Position numbers and translations under genes: made by a program. DNA of 64,000 nt from an uncultured SAR86 cluster bacterium (GTDB lineage: Bacteria; Pseudomonadota; Gammaproteobacteria; Magnimaribacterales; Magnimaribacteraceae): positions 62,001 to 126,000 of the forward strand of contig CACJMO010000002.1 in NCBI GenBank assembly GCA_902594545.1, in the 5' to 3' direction. The notes under the pieces are model-generated. The model was not told the DNA's origin. It made no database searches and saw nothing but the letters and a program-made list of their open reading frames with translations. The stretch's first letter is position 1. Each line of letters starts with the position of its first letter. Of this stretch, positions 35,232-44,589 are shown in pieces.

Positions 35232-36713
35232 CTAGGACTTAGGGAGAAGCTTGGAAGAAAAATAATTTGATAAAAATTTTGAGTTCTCTTCGGAGCTATT
35301 AGCTAGTTTTTTTCCTAACTGCACTCCCCACTGATCGAAAGAATTTATACCTAAAATCAACCCTTCAAAAAAGACTTTGTGCTCATAAAGTGCTATCAAA
35401 AACCCTAATGTGTTGAGATCAAGTGAGTGCAATTCAATAACTGAACAAGGATTATTTCCTCTAACTGATTTATGAGGTTCCATTTCGTTATTTTCTCCTA
35501 AAGTCATAGCAAGAACTTGAGATAACATCATCTGATAAGAATCTTTCAATTGTTTATTTGTATTGAGTCCTATGAAATCACAAGAAGTGTTGGTCTTTCC
35601 TTGCATCATCCATTGAAAAGTTGAGTGTTGACAATCTACTCCATAGCCTCCCCATATCAAAGGCGATGTAGATAAAGGAGAAAGCATAGAATCTGAGTTA
35701 ATAGATTTACCATTACTCTCCATACTTAATTGAGCAACATATGAGGTGAAAGAACGTAATCTATAATTGTAGGTAAAAATTCCATGATTATTTATTCCCA
35801 AGGCCGAAGTATTCCAGACACTCAGTAAAGCCATGATCATAGAAATATTATTCTTCCACTCACTTTCCATTACATATTTATCTGCAGCAGCACCTCCCTC
35901 TAGAAAGCTTTGATAGGCTTTAAAATCTGAATTTATAAATGCAGGTAGACTCATAGAGGACCATAGAGAATATCTTCCTCCTAAAGATTCTAGAACAATA
36001 AATTGATTTTCTTTTTTAATACCAAAAGCATCCATTGCTTCTGCATCTGATGAAACTCCAAACAGTTGATCGAAGCAATCTATTCCATCTCTGTTATCAA
36101 ACCATTCTTTAACAAAATCAAGATTCTTCAAAATTTCTGAAGTAGTAAAAGACTTTGAGGATGCGAGAAAAATGGTTTCACTCTGATCACATCTTTCAAG
36201 TGCATCTTTTAATTCCAATAAATCATAACTGGAGCAAAAAAAGATATTTAAAGATTCTTTTCTAGCCTGAAATTGATTTAATAATTCAGGGCCAAGCCTT
36301 GAGCCTCCTATCCCAATACAAATCAGATTTTTGATATTTTTTTTAGATTGAACTTTTTTAAAAAAATTGCCTATCTTAATTCTTTCAGAAAAAATTTGTT
36401 CGTATCCTCTTTTCGGTTCAGACGACCTATAGAGAGTATGAGAAACCTTTCTCTTCTCAGATGGATTATCAAAATCTCCATCTAATAGCTTCGAGAAATG
36501 ATCTCTGAGATTAAGTTGATCCGGAATAGTGAGTAACCAGTCAAAAGCCTGTTTATCTATCCTTTGTTTAGAAAAATCAAAATTTAGATATGGTGTAGAA
36601 ATTACTTCATCAATAGATTTTTGTTCAAGAGGCAAATCTTGAATCTTCAGATCTGCATGTTGTTTTCCAAGTTTTGCGAGATTTTCGCTGATTTGTAATC
36701 TCAGGTCATTCAT
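35232..36713 (-). CDS. pgi: Glucose-6-phosphate isomerase
   Basis: A 493-residue SIS-fold isomerase converting glucose-6-phosphate and fructose-6-phosphate. CIGIGGSRLGPELL near 133-146 and FLASSKSFTTSEIL form the sugar-phosphate site, ESLGGRYSLWSS is the Pgi signature region, and SVIELHSLDLNTLGFLIALYEHKVF holds the usual C-terminal signature with Glu and His. Length is slightly shorter than E. coli Pgi (549). It overlaps lapA by 8 bases. It supplies fructose-6-phosphate for manC downstream in the same group. Confidence 0.95.
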   Translation of the reverse strand: MNDLRLQISENLAKLGKQHADLKIQDLPLEQKSIDEVISTPYLNFDFSKQRIDKQAFDWLLTIPDQLNLRDHFSKLLDGDFDNPSEKRKVSHTLYRSSEPKRGYEQIFSERIKIGNFFKKVQSKKNIKNLICIGIGGSRLGPELLNQFQARKESLNIFFCSSYDLLELKDALERCDQSETIFLASSKSFTTSEILKNLDFVKEWFDNRDGIDCFDQLFGVSSDAEAMDAFGIKKENQFIVLESLGGRYSLWSSMSLPAFINSDFKAYQSFLEGGAAADKYVMESEWKNNISMIMALLSVWNTSALGINNHGIFTYNYRLRSFTSYVAQLSMESNGKSINSDSMLSPLSTSPLIWGGYGVDCQHSTFQWMMQGKTNTSCDFIGLNTNKQLKDSYQMMLSQVLAMTLGENNEMEPHKSVRGNNPCSVIELHSLDLNTLGFLIALYEHKVFFEGLILGINSFDQWGVQLGKKLANSSEENSKFLSNYFSSKLLPKS

Positions 36714-36930
36714 CTTTTTTGGCCCTTGAAGAAAAGAAAATAAGTTCTAGAAAGATTGTTATAGATATTCCTAACAAAAGGGTAATGAGAATGAGTGAAC
36801 CGAGGGAGATATCGAATTCTAAAAAAAGAAGATCCAGTTGAATAAGCGAGTTATTTAGGGAAACAATGACAAACGAGTAGACTCCGATTGCTACAACTAA
36901 AATTAGAAGAAGAATAAGAGAGAAAGACAT
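36706..36930 (-). CDS. lapA: LapA/DUF1049-family small membrane protein
   Basis: A 74-residue protein with two hydrophobic helices (about 3-24 and 46-66) and a short basic tail. That is the layout of LapA (YciS), a partner of LapB in lipopolysaccharide assembly and LpxC control in the inner membrane. In many gammaproteobacteria this gene follows ihfB, as it does here with only gmhA between. The sequence is shorter and less conserved than E. coli LapA, so the call leans on position. Confidence 0.7.
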   Translation of the reverse strand: MSFSLILLLILVVAIGVYSFVIVSLNNSLIQLDLLFLEFDISLGSLILITLLLGISITIFLELIFFSSRAKKDE

Positions 36931-36935
36931 AAGTA

Positions 36936-37547
36936 TTACGTTTTAATTAACCAGCCATCCTCCAACAGCTTATCCTCTACATACTGCAATAAGGCATGAC
37001 CTGCAGTAATATGACTCTCTTGAATTCTTGCAGTCACTTCACTAGGAACCACAAAAGCTGAATCACAATAAGACAAGGCCTCTCCTCCACCATTTCCAAG
37101 AAAGCCTAGTGTAAATATACCTCTATTTCTTGCCTCTTTAAGGACCTCTAATATATTTTTTGAATTACCTGAAGTAGTAATTGCTAAGAGAATATCATGC
37201 TCAGCACACATCGCAGTGAAGACCCTCTTAAAGATTACTTCAGGACCGTAATCATTAATACAAGCTGTTAAAGTTGAGGTATCTTGTGCAAGTGAAATAG
37301 CAGGAATGCTCTGTCTATTCACATCTGAAGTGAGTCTGATCAGGAATTCAGCTGCTAAGTGTTGAGCATCTGCAGCAGAACCTCCGTTGCCACAAATTAG
37401 TAGTTTGCCTCCTTTAGCAATTGACTGAGATATTATGTCACCTGCCTGAAGCAAAACCTGATAAAGATTCTGATCAACTATTTTTTTCTTAACAAGAATT
37501 GAATCTATAAAACTTTCTTCAACCTTTTTTTTAATTTCGTCGGACAT
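36936..37547 (-). CDS. gmhA: Phosphoheptose isomerase-like SIS protein
   Basis: A 203-residue SIS-domain protein: CGNGGSAADAQHLAAEF and TTSGNSKNI bind the sugar phosphate, and ARIQESHITAGHALLQ holds the catalytic Glu/His expected in GmhA. It would convert sedoheptulose-7-phosphate to D-glycero-D-manno-heptose-7-phosphate for the lipopolysaccharide core. DiaA, a replication factor with the same fold, is an alternative but lacks the ADAQHLAAEF form. I use ATG 37545-37547 (MSDEIKKK) with a GAG ribosome site; an in-frame TTG lies four codons upstream. Confidence 0.85.
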   Translation of the reverse strand: MSDEIKKKVEESFIDSILVKKKIVDQNLYQVLLQAGDIISQSIAKGGKLLICGNGGSAADAQHLAAEFLIRLTSDVNRQSIPAISLAQDTSTLTACINDYGPEVIFKRVFTAMCAEHDILLAITTSGNSKNILEVLKEARNRGIFTLGFLGNGGGEALSYCDSAFVVPSEVTARIQESHITAGHALLQYVEDKLLEDGWLIKT

Positions 37548-37560
37548 AAAAACTCTCAAC

Positions 37561-37579
37561 CTGTATCTATACTATACAG
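37561..37579. repeat. Inverted repeat between ihfB and gmhA
   Basis: CTGTAT (37561-37566) and ATACAG (37574-37579) are perfect inverted arms with a seven-base spacer. A second, partly overlapping outer pair is AACCT/AGGTT (37558-37562 and 37584-37588). It occupies nearly the whole 31-base gap. It could fold in the mRNA or bind a dimeric protein; there is no T run, so it is not an ordinary terminator. Confidence 0.4.
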
Positions 37580-37590
37580 TCTATAGGTTC

Positions 37591-37869
37591 TTATTTGTTT
37601 AATGAATTTTTTAAATTTTTAGAGGCTCTAAAGTAAGGATGTGATTTTTCTTCAACTAATACAGATGTTCCAGTTTTTGGGTTCCTGGATATCCTTTTTT
37701 CTCTTTTGCGTGTTGAGAAAGTACCAAAATTTCTAATTTCGATTCTATCTCCTTTAAATAAAGTATCAGATAAGAAATTTAAAATTGTGTTTGTAGACTT
37801 TTCTAAATCGTCCTCGGTAAATGAATCTTTCTTTTTAAATAACTTCTTAACAAGATCAGATTTATTCAT
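37591..37869 (-). CDS. ihfB: Integration host factor subunit beta
   Basis: A 92-residue DNA-bending protein of the HU/IHF family. The arm region GDRIEIRNFGTFSTRKREKR and RNPKTGTSVLVEEKSH has the conserved Asn-Pro intercalation motif. ihfB follows rpsA in nearly all gammaproteobacteria, and does so here with an 8-base overlap, which separates it from HU genes and from ihfA (next to pheT). It pairs with IhfA elsewhere in the genome. Confidence 0.92.
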   Translation of the reverse strand: MNKSDLVKKLFKKKDSFTEDDLEKSTNTILNFLSDTLFKGDRIEIRNFGTFSTRKREKRISRNPKTGTSVLVEEKSHPYFRASKNLKNSLNK

Positions 37870-39547
37870 CTTCCGATTTAGAGTCTTCCATTTCAGCTTT
37901 AATTAGGTCGCCAATATTTGATTTAGTTGCATCTTCGATTTCTTTGTTCTTTAAAGCATTATCCTTGAGCGCACTTTTTTCTTCTTGCTTTTCTAAAGCT
38001 CTTAAGGAAAGGATAACTTCTCTATCTTTACGATTGATATTTGCTATAACTACCTCAATCTCAGCCCCTTCCTCAATAGGAGTTTCAGACATGGAATTAG
38101 TATAGTCTTTCATTGGGAGATAGCCTTTGACATCCTCAGTCAGTTTTAGATCAATTCTGTCATCGGAGGCACCAAGAATTATTGCATTTACTCTAGAGCC
38201 TTTTTTGTTTGCTTCAGCGAAATCTCCAAACGAGTCGGATACTAATTGCTTCATGCCTAGTGATATTCTTTCTCTATCTGCCTCTATAGAAAGCACTAAT
38301 GCCTCGACAACATCTCCCTTATTTAGAGATCTTACTGACTCTTCACTTTCGTCCCATGAAATATCAGAAAGATGAACTAAGCCATCGATTCCACCCTGCA
38401 GCTCTATGAAAACTCCAAAATCAGTTATTGATTTTATTGCTCCTGATACTTTATCCCCCTCTTTATGAGTATGTTCAAAAACCTGCCAGGGGTTTTCCGT
38501 AAGTTGTTTTAGTCCTAAGGAAATCCTTCTCTTTTCTTCATCAACTTCTAGAATCATAACTTCTACTTGGTCCTTAAGTTGAACTACCTTAGAAGGATGA
38601 ATATTTTTATTAGTCCAATCAATCTCAGATACATGGACTAAACCTTCGACACCTTGTTCAATTTCTGCAAAGAAACCATAGTCAGTAAGATTTGTAACAG
38701 TTGCCATAACAGAAGTATTAAGAGGGAACTTAGATTCAATGCCCACCCAAGGGTCATCAATCAGCTGCTTGATGCCAAGGGATACTTTCTTCTCTTCCGC
38801 ATCGTACTTTATAACTTTAACATCAAGTTGCTCGCCTATTTTTATGGCTTCAGATGGATGATTAATTCTACTCCACGAGATATCAGTGATATGTAGTAAT
38901 CCGTCAATGCCACCTAAGTCAACGAATGCTCCGTAATCTGTCAAGTTTTTCACCACTCCTTTTACTACTTGGCCCTCAGCTAAAGTAGCTAAAAGTTTTT
39001 CCCTTTCTTCAGAGTTTACTTCTTGTAAAACAGCTTTTCTTGATAAGACTACATTATTCTTATCTTTATCAAGCTTGATGACTTTGAATTCTTCGTAATT
39101 TCCCACCAAATGTTCCAGGTCTTTAGTGGGAACGACTTCAGCCAAAGAACCGGGCAAGAATGCTTTTATTCCCTGAACATCTACAGTCATACCTCCTTTG
39201 ACAGAGCCTGTGATTAAACCTTTCAGTATAGAATCCTGAGCTAAACAGTCTTCAATCCTCTTCCATACCTCTTGCTTAATAGCTTTTTCCCTAGATACAC
39301 GAGTATTACCATGGCCATCTTCAATAGCTTCGAGAGTTAATTGAACTTCGTCTCCAATTTCTAACTCCAGTTCACCTGATTCGTTATAAAACTCAGAAAC
39401 TGGAACCACTGCTTCAGATTTTAAGCCAACATGAACAACTACATGGTTATCTAAAATATCTATAACAATACCAGTCACAAGACTGCCTTGTTTCATAATT
39501 ACTGTACTCAGGTTCTCGTCTAAAAGTTGTTCAAAGCTTGCTGCCAT
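37862..39547 (-). CDS. rpsA: 30S ribosomal protein S1
   Basis: A 561-residue protein with six S1 (OB-fold) repeats: about 20-85, 104-170, 190-260, 275-347, 362-434 and 448-518. Repeats 3-6 carry the RNA-binding strings VVKNLTDYGAFVDLGGIDG and similar FGVFIELQGGIDGLVH. It binds mRNA leader regions and is essential for translation of most mRNAs in this group. It lies between cmk and ihfB as in E. coli. The acidic C-terminal tail is normal. Confidence 0.98.
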   Translation of the reverse strand: MAASFEQLLDENLSTVIMKQGSLVTGIVIDILDNHVVVHVGLKSEAVVPVSEFYNESGELELEIGDEVQLTLEAIEDGHGNTRVSREKAIKQEVWKRIEDCLAQDSILKGLITGSVKGGMTVDVQGIKAFLPGSLAEVVPTKDLEHLVGNYEEFKVIKLDKDKNNVVLSRKAVLQEVNSEEREKLLATLAEGQVVKGVVKNLTDYGAFVDLGGIDGLLHITDISWSRINHPSEAIKIGEQLDVKVIKYDAEEKKVSLGIKQLIDDPWVGIESKFPLNTSVMATVTNLTDYGFFAEIEQGVEGLVHVSEIDWTNKNIHPSKVVQLKDQVEVMILEVDEEKRRISLGLKQLTENPWQVFEHTHKEGDKVSGAIKSITDFGVFIELQGGIDGLVHLSDISWDESEESVRSLNKGDVVEALVLSIEADRERISLGMKQLVSDSFGDFAEANKKGSRVNAIILGASDDRIDLKLTEDVKGYLPMKDYTNSMSETPIEEGAEIEVVIANINRKDREVILSLRALEKQEEKSALKDNALKNKEIEDATKSNIGDLIKAEMEDSKSEDE

Positions 39548-39555
39548 ATTTAAAT

Positions 39556-40230
39556 TTATAGGTAAGTTTTTATTTTCTTAACCACTCCTTCAGGGTTTAA
39601 ATTACTTGTATCAATTACAACTGAGTCTTCGGCAGGTACCAGTGGAGAATGCTCCCTTTCTGTATCTTTACGATCCCTCTCCTCTAACTCTTGTAAAAGG
39701 GAGCGCATGTTAACCTCCAAACCTTGTCTTTTCAACTGTGATTGTCGTCTTTTCGCCCTTTCCTCTGCAGAGGCGGTTAGAAAAATCTTATATTTAGCAT
39801 CTGAAAAGATAACTGTACCCATATCTCTACCATCAGCTATGAGTCCAGGTGGAATCATAAAATCTCTTTGACAAGGCTTAATGAAGTCTCTGATAACCGG
39901 TTCAGCGGCTAGAGTGGATGTAAGTTTTGCCATTTCTTCTGTTCTTACTGATGCGGTGATATCTTCATCATTAAATATAACTTTCACAGGTTCACCAGGA
40001 ATTCCTGGATCAAACGAAACCTTGAAGTTATCTTTAATTTCATCAGCTCTTACTTCAAATTCTGCTAAAGATATTTGGTGCTCTTTCATAAAATAAGCAA
40101 GAGTTCTATACAAAGCACCGCTGTCTAAGATATTCCAACTCAGTTCACGTGCTAACATTTGAGCAACTGTTCCCTTTCCAGCTCCACTGGGTCCGTCAAT
40201 AGTAATTACTGGAACAGTCAACTCATTCAT
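39556..40230 (-). CDS. cmk: Cytidylate kinase
   Basis: A 224-residue CMP/dCMP kinase with P-loop IDGPSGAGKGTVAQ (7-20), LADGRDMGTVIF-type DGRDMGT and RRQSQLKRQG in the lid. The length is that of the bacterial type I enzyme with the NMP insert. It is adjacent to rpsA, as almost everywhere in proteobacteria, and overlaps aroA by 8 bases at its start. Confidence 0.97.
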   Translation of the reverse strand: MNELTVPVITIDGPSGAGKGTVAQMLARELSWNILDSGALYRTLAYFMKEHQISLAEFEVRADEIKDNFKVSFDPGIPGEPVKVIFNDEDITASVRTEEMAKLTSTLAAEPVIRDFIKPCQRDFMIPPGLIADGRDMGTVIFSDAKYKIFLTASAEERAKRRQSQLKRQGLEVNMRSLLQELEERDRKDTEREHSPLVPAEDSVVIDTSNLNPEGVVKKIKTYL

Positions 40231-41542
40231 GGTTACTTATATCGATTCCAACTTGTCTACACACATCAATAAAATTAGGAAAAGAAGTATTTACGTTCAC
40301 GCAGTCTAAAATCTTTACAGCATCGTCGGACCTGAGAGAACCTATAGCGCTTGCCATTGCTATTCTATGATCACCATAAGAGTCTATTTCGGCAGAGTTT
40401 AATGTTCCTTTTGAGCCTATACCATGAATAACTATTCCATCCTTGCTGAGCTCATTTTTAATGCCAAATGCATTCAAAGAGTCAGCCATTGCTTGAAGCC
40501 TATCGCTTTCTTTTGTTCTTAGCTCTTTAGCGTCTTTAACTATTGTTTTACCCTCTGCCAGAGCTGCAGCAACAAAAAAAGCAGGCATTTCATCAATCAT
40601 ATTTGCGACTAATGCGGTGTTAAGGGATATGCCTTTAAGTGAAGAAGTTTTTACTAAAATATCTGCTGTAGCTTCTGAAGTATTCTTTAAATTTATTAAT
40701 TCTATATTCGCACCCATATGCCTTAATGCATGAAGAAAGCCTATTCTTGTCTCATTAATACCAACATTCTTTATTTTAATAGAAGAATCAGGACAGATTA
40801 GAGCAGCAAGAATAAAAAAAGATGCTGAAGAAAAATCTCCTGGAACTTTTATATCCTGGGGATAAATCCGGCTCGCTTTATTTACACAGATAGTCCTAGA
40901 TTGACCAGAAGGCTTAATCTCTATAGGAAGTCCATATTCCATGAACATTCTCTCAGTATGATCTCTGGTTATGGTCTTTTCTGTTATTTTGGTTTCGCCC
41001 TCTGCAAATAACCCTGCAAGCATTAAACAAGATTTAACTTGCGCACTTGCAATAGGTAAAGAATATTCTATTGCATGCAGAGACTTAACAGGACTGACAT
41101 TAATAGGAAGAGTTCCCTCGTCAGTTGCTACTAAATCTGCACCCATAGCATTTAATGGATCTACAACTCTTCGCATTGGTCTTGTTGAGAGTGATTTGTC
41201 TCCTGTCAACAAAGATGAAAAATTTTGTGAAGATAACAATCCAGCACACAACCTAATGGAAGTTCCTGAATTTCCAAAATCAAGTGCCTCATTGGGTTCT
41301 TTGAGACCCTGCAAGCCATTACCGATGACCGTGTAGACACCCTTTTTAGAAGAGATATCAATTCCCATCTTTTTGAATACTTCAATTGTAGCTAAACAAT
41401 CTTCTCCTTCGAGAAGACCACTGATTGTAGATTCTCCTTCCGCTAAAGAGGCTAATATAATTGAGCGATGAGATATGGATTTGTCACCAGGAACGGATAT
41501 TTCCCCTCTCAAGCCCTCGCCTCTCTTTACTGTAAAAATCAT
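40223..41542 (-). CDS. aroA: 3-phosphoshikimate 1-carboxyvinyltransferase (EPSP synthase)
   Basis: A 439-residue EPSP synthase catalysing the sixth step of the shikimate pathway from shikimate-3-phosphate and PEP. VPGDKSISHRSI near the N-terminus, DFGNSGTSIRLCAGLL (the PEP/glyphosate site), and LRTKESDRLQAMADSL with EIDSYGDHRIAMA in the second domain are all present. In pseudomonads aroA is fused to tyrA; here they are separate genes that abut with no gap (tyrA stop at 41543). Confidence 0.97.
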   Translation of the reverse strand: MIFTVKRGEGLRGEISVPGDKSISHRSIILASLAEGESTISGLLEGEDCLATIEVFKKMGIDISSKKGVYTVIGNGLQGLKEPNEALDFGNSGTSIRLCAGLLSSQNFSSLLTGDKSLSTRPMRRVVDPLNAMGADLVATDEGTLPINVSPVKSLHAIEYSLPIASAQVKSCLMLAGLFAEGETKITEKTITRDHTERMFMEYGLPIEIKPSGQSRTICVNKASRIYPQDIKVPGDFSSASFFILAALICPDSSIKIKNVGINETRIGFLHALRHMGANIELINLKNTSEATADILVKTSSLKGISLNTALVANMIDEMPAFFVAAALAEGKTIVKDAKELRTKESDRLQAMADSLNAFGIKNELSKDGIVIHGIGSKGTLNSAEIDSYGDHRIAMASAIGSLRSDDAVKILDCVNVNTSFPNFIDVCRQVGIDISNHE

Positions 41543-42415
41543 TTAACTATCTAAAATTGAACTGTCTCTTAATTTTTTAATATTATCTAAAAATTCAATT
41601 ATTCCCTCTTCATTGCCATCATTTATTAATTCTTTTAGTTCACTGAGGCTATCCTCAAACTCTTCTATAGAGGATATGATATTGCTTTTATTGGATACAA
41701 AAATATCTTTCCACATCGTTGGGTCACTCGAGGCAATTCTAGTGTAATCTTCTAGACTTCCACCTGAATATTCAAAAGTATTTTCTTTTAGTTGATCGAA
41801 CAAGCTCCTTGTAAGCGCGTAAGAAATTACATGAGGTAGATGGCTTGTTTTGGCAAAAATAAAATCATGCTGATCTTGAGTTAGAATTTTTGTATCAGAG
41901 CCTAGTGACTTCCAAAAGTTAACGACTCTAGCAATATCCTCTTCATTATTGGACTCATTAGGGGTAATAACGGAAATTCTACCCTCAAACAAATCTTTTT
42001 TTGAATGTATAAGGCCGCTTTTCTCAGATCCTGCAATAGGGTGAGATGACACAAATTTATCCTTTAGTTCAGGAAATTCTTTTCTGAGCATTTGATTGAA
42101 AAACCCCTTGGTGCTCAACGTATCTGTCAATATAACGTTTTGGGAAGGTTGCAGAGACAGGAAAGAATTTAGGGCTGCTTGAATCGATAACACAGGTGTA
42201 CAAAAAATTACCAAAAGGTCATCAAGGTTATCTAAGTTAAGAGTTTCGCTTGATATCAGATGCTTTTCTTTTGCAATGGACGTGGCTTTCGAATCATTAT
42301 CTAATCCATGAACTACTCCTGAATAAGAGATATCTTTTAATTTTTTTGCTATTGAGCCACCGATTAGCCCCAATCCTATTATCAAAACATTGCTAAAATC
42401 TTTAGGAACACTCAT
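41543..42415 (-). CDS. tyrA: Prephenate dehydrogenase
   Basis: A 290-residue NAD-dependent prephenate dehydrogenase for tyrosine synthesis. The NAD motif VLIIGLGLIGGSIAKKL lies near 10-26. SSHPIAGSEKSG contains the catalytic histidine, and KTSHLPHVISYAL the second conserved one. It lacks the chorismate mutase domain of E. coli TyrA, so chorismate mutase activity must come from PheA. Between hisC (4-base overlap) and aroA. Confidence 0.95.
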   Translation of the reverse strand: MSVPKDFSNVLIIGLGLIGGSIAKKLKDISYSGVVHGLDNDSKATSIAKEKHLISSETLNLDNLDDLLVIFCTPVLSIQAALNSFLSLQPSQNVILTDTLSTKGFFNQMLRKEFPELKDKFVSSHPIAGSEKSGLIHSKKDLFEGRISVITPNESNNEEDIARVVNFWKSLGSDTKILTQDQHDFIFAKTSHLPHVISYALTRSLFDQLKENTFEYSGGSLEDYTRIASSDPTMWKDIFVSNKSNIISSIEEFEDSLSELKELINDGNEEGIIEFLDNIKKLRDSSILDS

Positions 42416-43509
42416 TTGGATAGAGCTGATTCTATTTTTTCAAGAAAGATTTGATTCTCTTCAGGAAGTCCCACAGAGACCCGTAGGAAATTTGGCATCT
42501 TGTAAACTGTTAATGACCTTACAATAACTCCCTCCAGTAACAATTTATTAAATGCATCTTTCGAATCCTCCTTACAATCAAACGAAATAAAGTTCCCTCT
42601 GCTCGGCAAGCATTCATAACCCAAGGATCCCAACTCTGTAAAAAGGATTTTCTTTTGCTCGTGATTCAGCTCTAGGCATTTTTGGATAAACTTTTCGTCA
42701 CCTAAAGCAATTTCCGCAGCATAAAGTGCAAGAGAATTGGCATTGAAAGGTTGTCTTACTCTGTTTAAATAATCTGCCATCTCTTTTGAAGAAACAGCGA
42801 AACCTACCCTGTATCCGGCAAGACCATAAGCTTTAGAGAAACTCCTGCTGATTACAAGATTTGAGAATCTTTGTAGCACATCAAAATCTATATCTTTTGT
42901 TTCGTAAGACGAATATTCAAAGTAGGCTTGATCTAGCAGGACAAGAACATCCTCAGGCACTTTTTCAAGAAAATCGATCAATTCGGAATATTCTATGAAA
43001 GAACCTGTGGGATTATTGGGATTAGCAATGAAAATCAGCTTAGTACTTTCCTCTATTGAATCTAACATCGCATTTAGGTCGTGAGAAAAATTCTTAGCAG
43101 GGACCTCTATCCCCTTTGCACCAACTGCCTGCACTACCAAAGGATAAACAGCGAAAGCATGCTCAGAATAGATTGCACTATCACCGGGACCTAAAAAGCT
43201 CCTCGCAACGAACTCGATAATGTCGTTGGACCCGTTTCCAATGGTTACTTGATCTTCGAGCACATTAAATTTATTTGCAATCTTAGCTTTGAGACGGGTT
43301 GCATTACCGTCAGGGTAACGATGGGTTTCTTTTAAAATCATTTCAATAGAATCAATTATCTTAGGGCTTGGCCCTAGTGGATTCTCATTGCTAGCAAGCT
43401 TCACTGCATTTTTTATACCGAGCTCTCTTTCAAGATCTTCGATAGGTTTGCCGGGCTCATAAGGGCTTAAACCATCAATCCCTTTATTAACTAATTTTTT
43501 AAGATCCAT
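42412..43509 (-). CDS. hisC: Histidinol-phosphate aminotransferase (HisC-like)
   Basis: A 365-residue class II PLP aminotransferase: KLASNENPLGPSP near the N-terminus, VTIGNGSNDIIEFVAR, FIANPNNPTGSF and SRSFSKAYGLAGYRVGF with the PLP lysine. In this operon context (hisC2) the enzyme may mainly serve as an aromatic (phenylpyruvate/4-hydroxyphenylpyruvate) aminotransferase besides histidine synthesis. It lies between pheA (3-base gap) and tyrA. Confidence 0.95.
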   Translation of the reverse strand: MDLKKLVNKGIDGLSPYEPGKPIEDLERELGIKNAVKLASNENPLGPSPKIIDSIEMILKETHRYPDGNATRLKAKIANKFNVLEDQVTIGNGSNDIIEFVARSFLGPGDSAIYSEHAFAVYPLVVQAVGAKGIEVPAKNFSHDLNAMLDSIEESTKLIFIANPNNPTGSFIEYSELIDFLEKVPEDVLVLLDQAYFEYSSYETKDIDFDVLQRFSNLVISRSFSKAYGLAGYRVGFAVSSKEMADYLNRVRQPFNANSLALYAAEIALGDEKFIQKCLELNHEQKKILFTELGSLGYECLPSRGNFISFDCKEDSKDAFNKLLLEGVIVRSLTVYKMPNFLRVSVGLPEENQIFLEKIESALSK

Positions 43510-43512
43510 AAT

Positions 43513-44589
43513 TTACCCTAGAGACTTGGGATACGAGCCAAGCATTTTTAAATCAATATCTTTGTTTGAAAAATCAGAAAAGAGTTCTTGAATGAGGTCA
43601 TCATCTTGATGTCCATCAAAATCTATAAAGAAAGAATACTGCCATTTATTGATTTTTGAAGGTCTGTAAGTGAGATGTGATAAGTTTATATCTAACCTAT
43701 TAAAAGGCTCTAAAAGTGAAAATAGAGCCCCTTGTTCATTTTTGGTAGTTGCCATTAAGGAAGTTTTATCTCTGCCAGTTTGTGAAGCCACTACTTTACC
43801 AATAGTTAAGAAACGAGTTGTGTTTCCGGAATAATCTTCAATATTTGAGTTTAATATATCTAAACCATATTTCTCTGCCGCGAGACTACCAGCAATTGCT
43901 ATTATCTGATTATCAGTTGTAACGTTTGCTGCGGCCTCTGCATTACTTGAAACGCTTACTAATTTGACTCCAGGGCAATAAGATTCTAGCCATTTTCTAC
44001 ATTGGGCTAAGGTTTGTTCATGGGCATGTATCTCAAATCCTTCCTTCGGAAGAGGTCTGTCATGTCCCAATAGGTTGTGATGAATTTGCAATTCAATCTC
44101 ACCGCAAATTTTAAGATCAAACTCTGCTAAGCAGTCCAACGTAAGATTTACAGAGCCTTCAGTTGAATTTTCGATTGGTACAATTCCAAAATCAGAACTA
44201 CCAGATGAAACGGATTCAAATATATTTTTTATATTTTCTTGAGGAAGCTTTGTAACTGACTTCCCAAACTGTCCCTCTAGTGCCGACTCAGAAAATGTTC
44301 CTTCGGGTCCTAAAAAAGAAACAGTAAATGTTGATTCCGTTGATCTGCAGCTAGAAATTATCTCATTAAAGATATTTATTATTTGATCCCTATTGAGTGG
44401 ACCTTTGTTCATATCAGTCAGTCTGTTAAAGATTAGAGACTCCCTTGCTGGCTTATAGATATCAGATTCTGTCTTTGTCTTACCAGCTGAGATAGCCAAT
44501 TCAGCTCTTTCAGTTAATAAAGATAAGATTTGATCATCGATTGAATCAATGGCCTTTCTTACTTTTGATAATTCATCCTCTTTAGGCAT
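43513..44589 (-). CDS. pheA: Chorismate mutase / prephenate dehydratase (P-protein)
   Basis: A 358-residue bifunctional enzyme for phenylalanine synthesis. The chorismate mutase domain is about 1-88 (RKAIDSIDDQILSLLTERAEL). The dehydratase begins VSFLGPEGTFSESALE near 92, with the TRFL motif in NTTRFLTIG. The C-terminal ACT domain (about 280-358) has HLTYRPSKINKWQYSF, where the feedback signature ESRPS reads YRPSK. Feedback sensitivity to phenylalanine may therefore differ from E. coli; this is a guess from the motif alone. Confidence 0.96.
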   Translation of the reverse strand: MPKEDELSKVRKAIDSIDDQILSLLTERAELAISAGKTKTESDIYKPARESLIFNRLTDMNKGPLNRDQIINIFNEIISSCRSTESTFTVSFLGPEGTFSESALEGQFGKSVTKLPQENIKNIFESVSSGSSDFGIVPIENSTEGSVNLTLDCLAEFDLKICGEIELQIHHNLLGHDRPLPKEGFEIHAHEQTLAQCRKWLESYCPGVKLVSVSSNAEAAANVTTDNQIIAIAGSLAAEKYGLDILNSNIEDYSGNTTRFLTIGKVVASQTGRDKTSLMATTKNEQGALFSLLEPFNRLDINLSHLTYRPSKINKWQYSFFIDFDGHQDDDLIQELFSDFSNKDIDLKMLGSYPKSLG

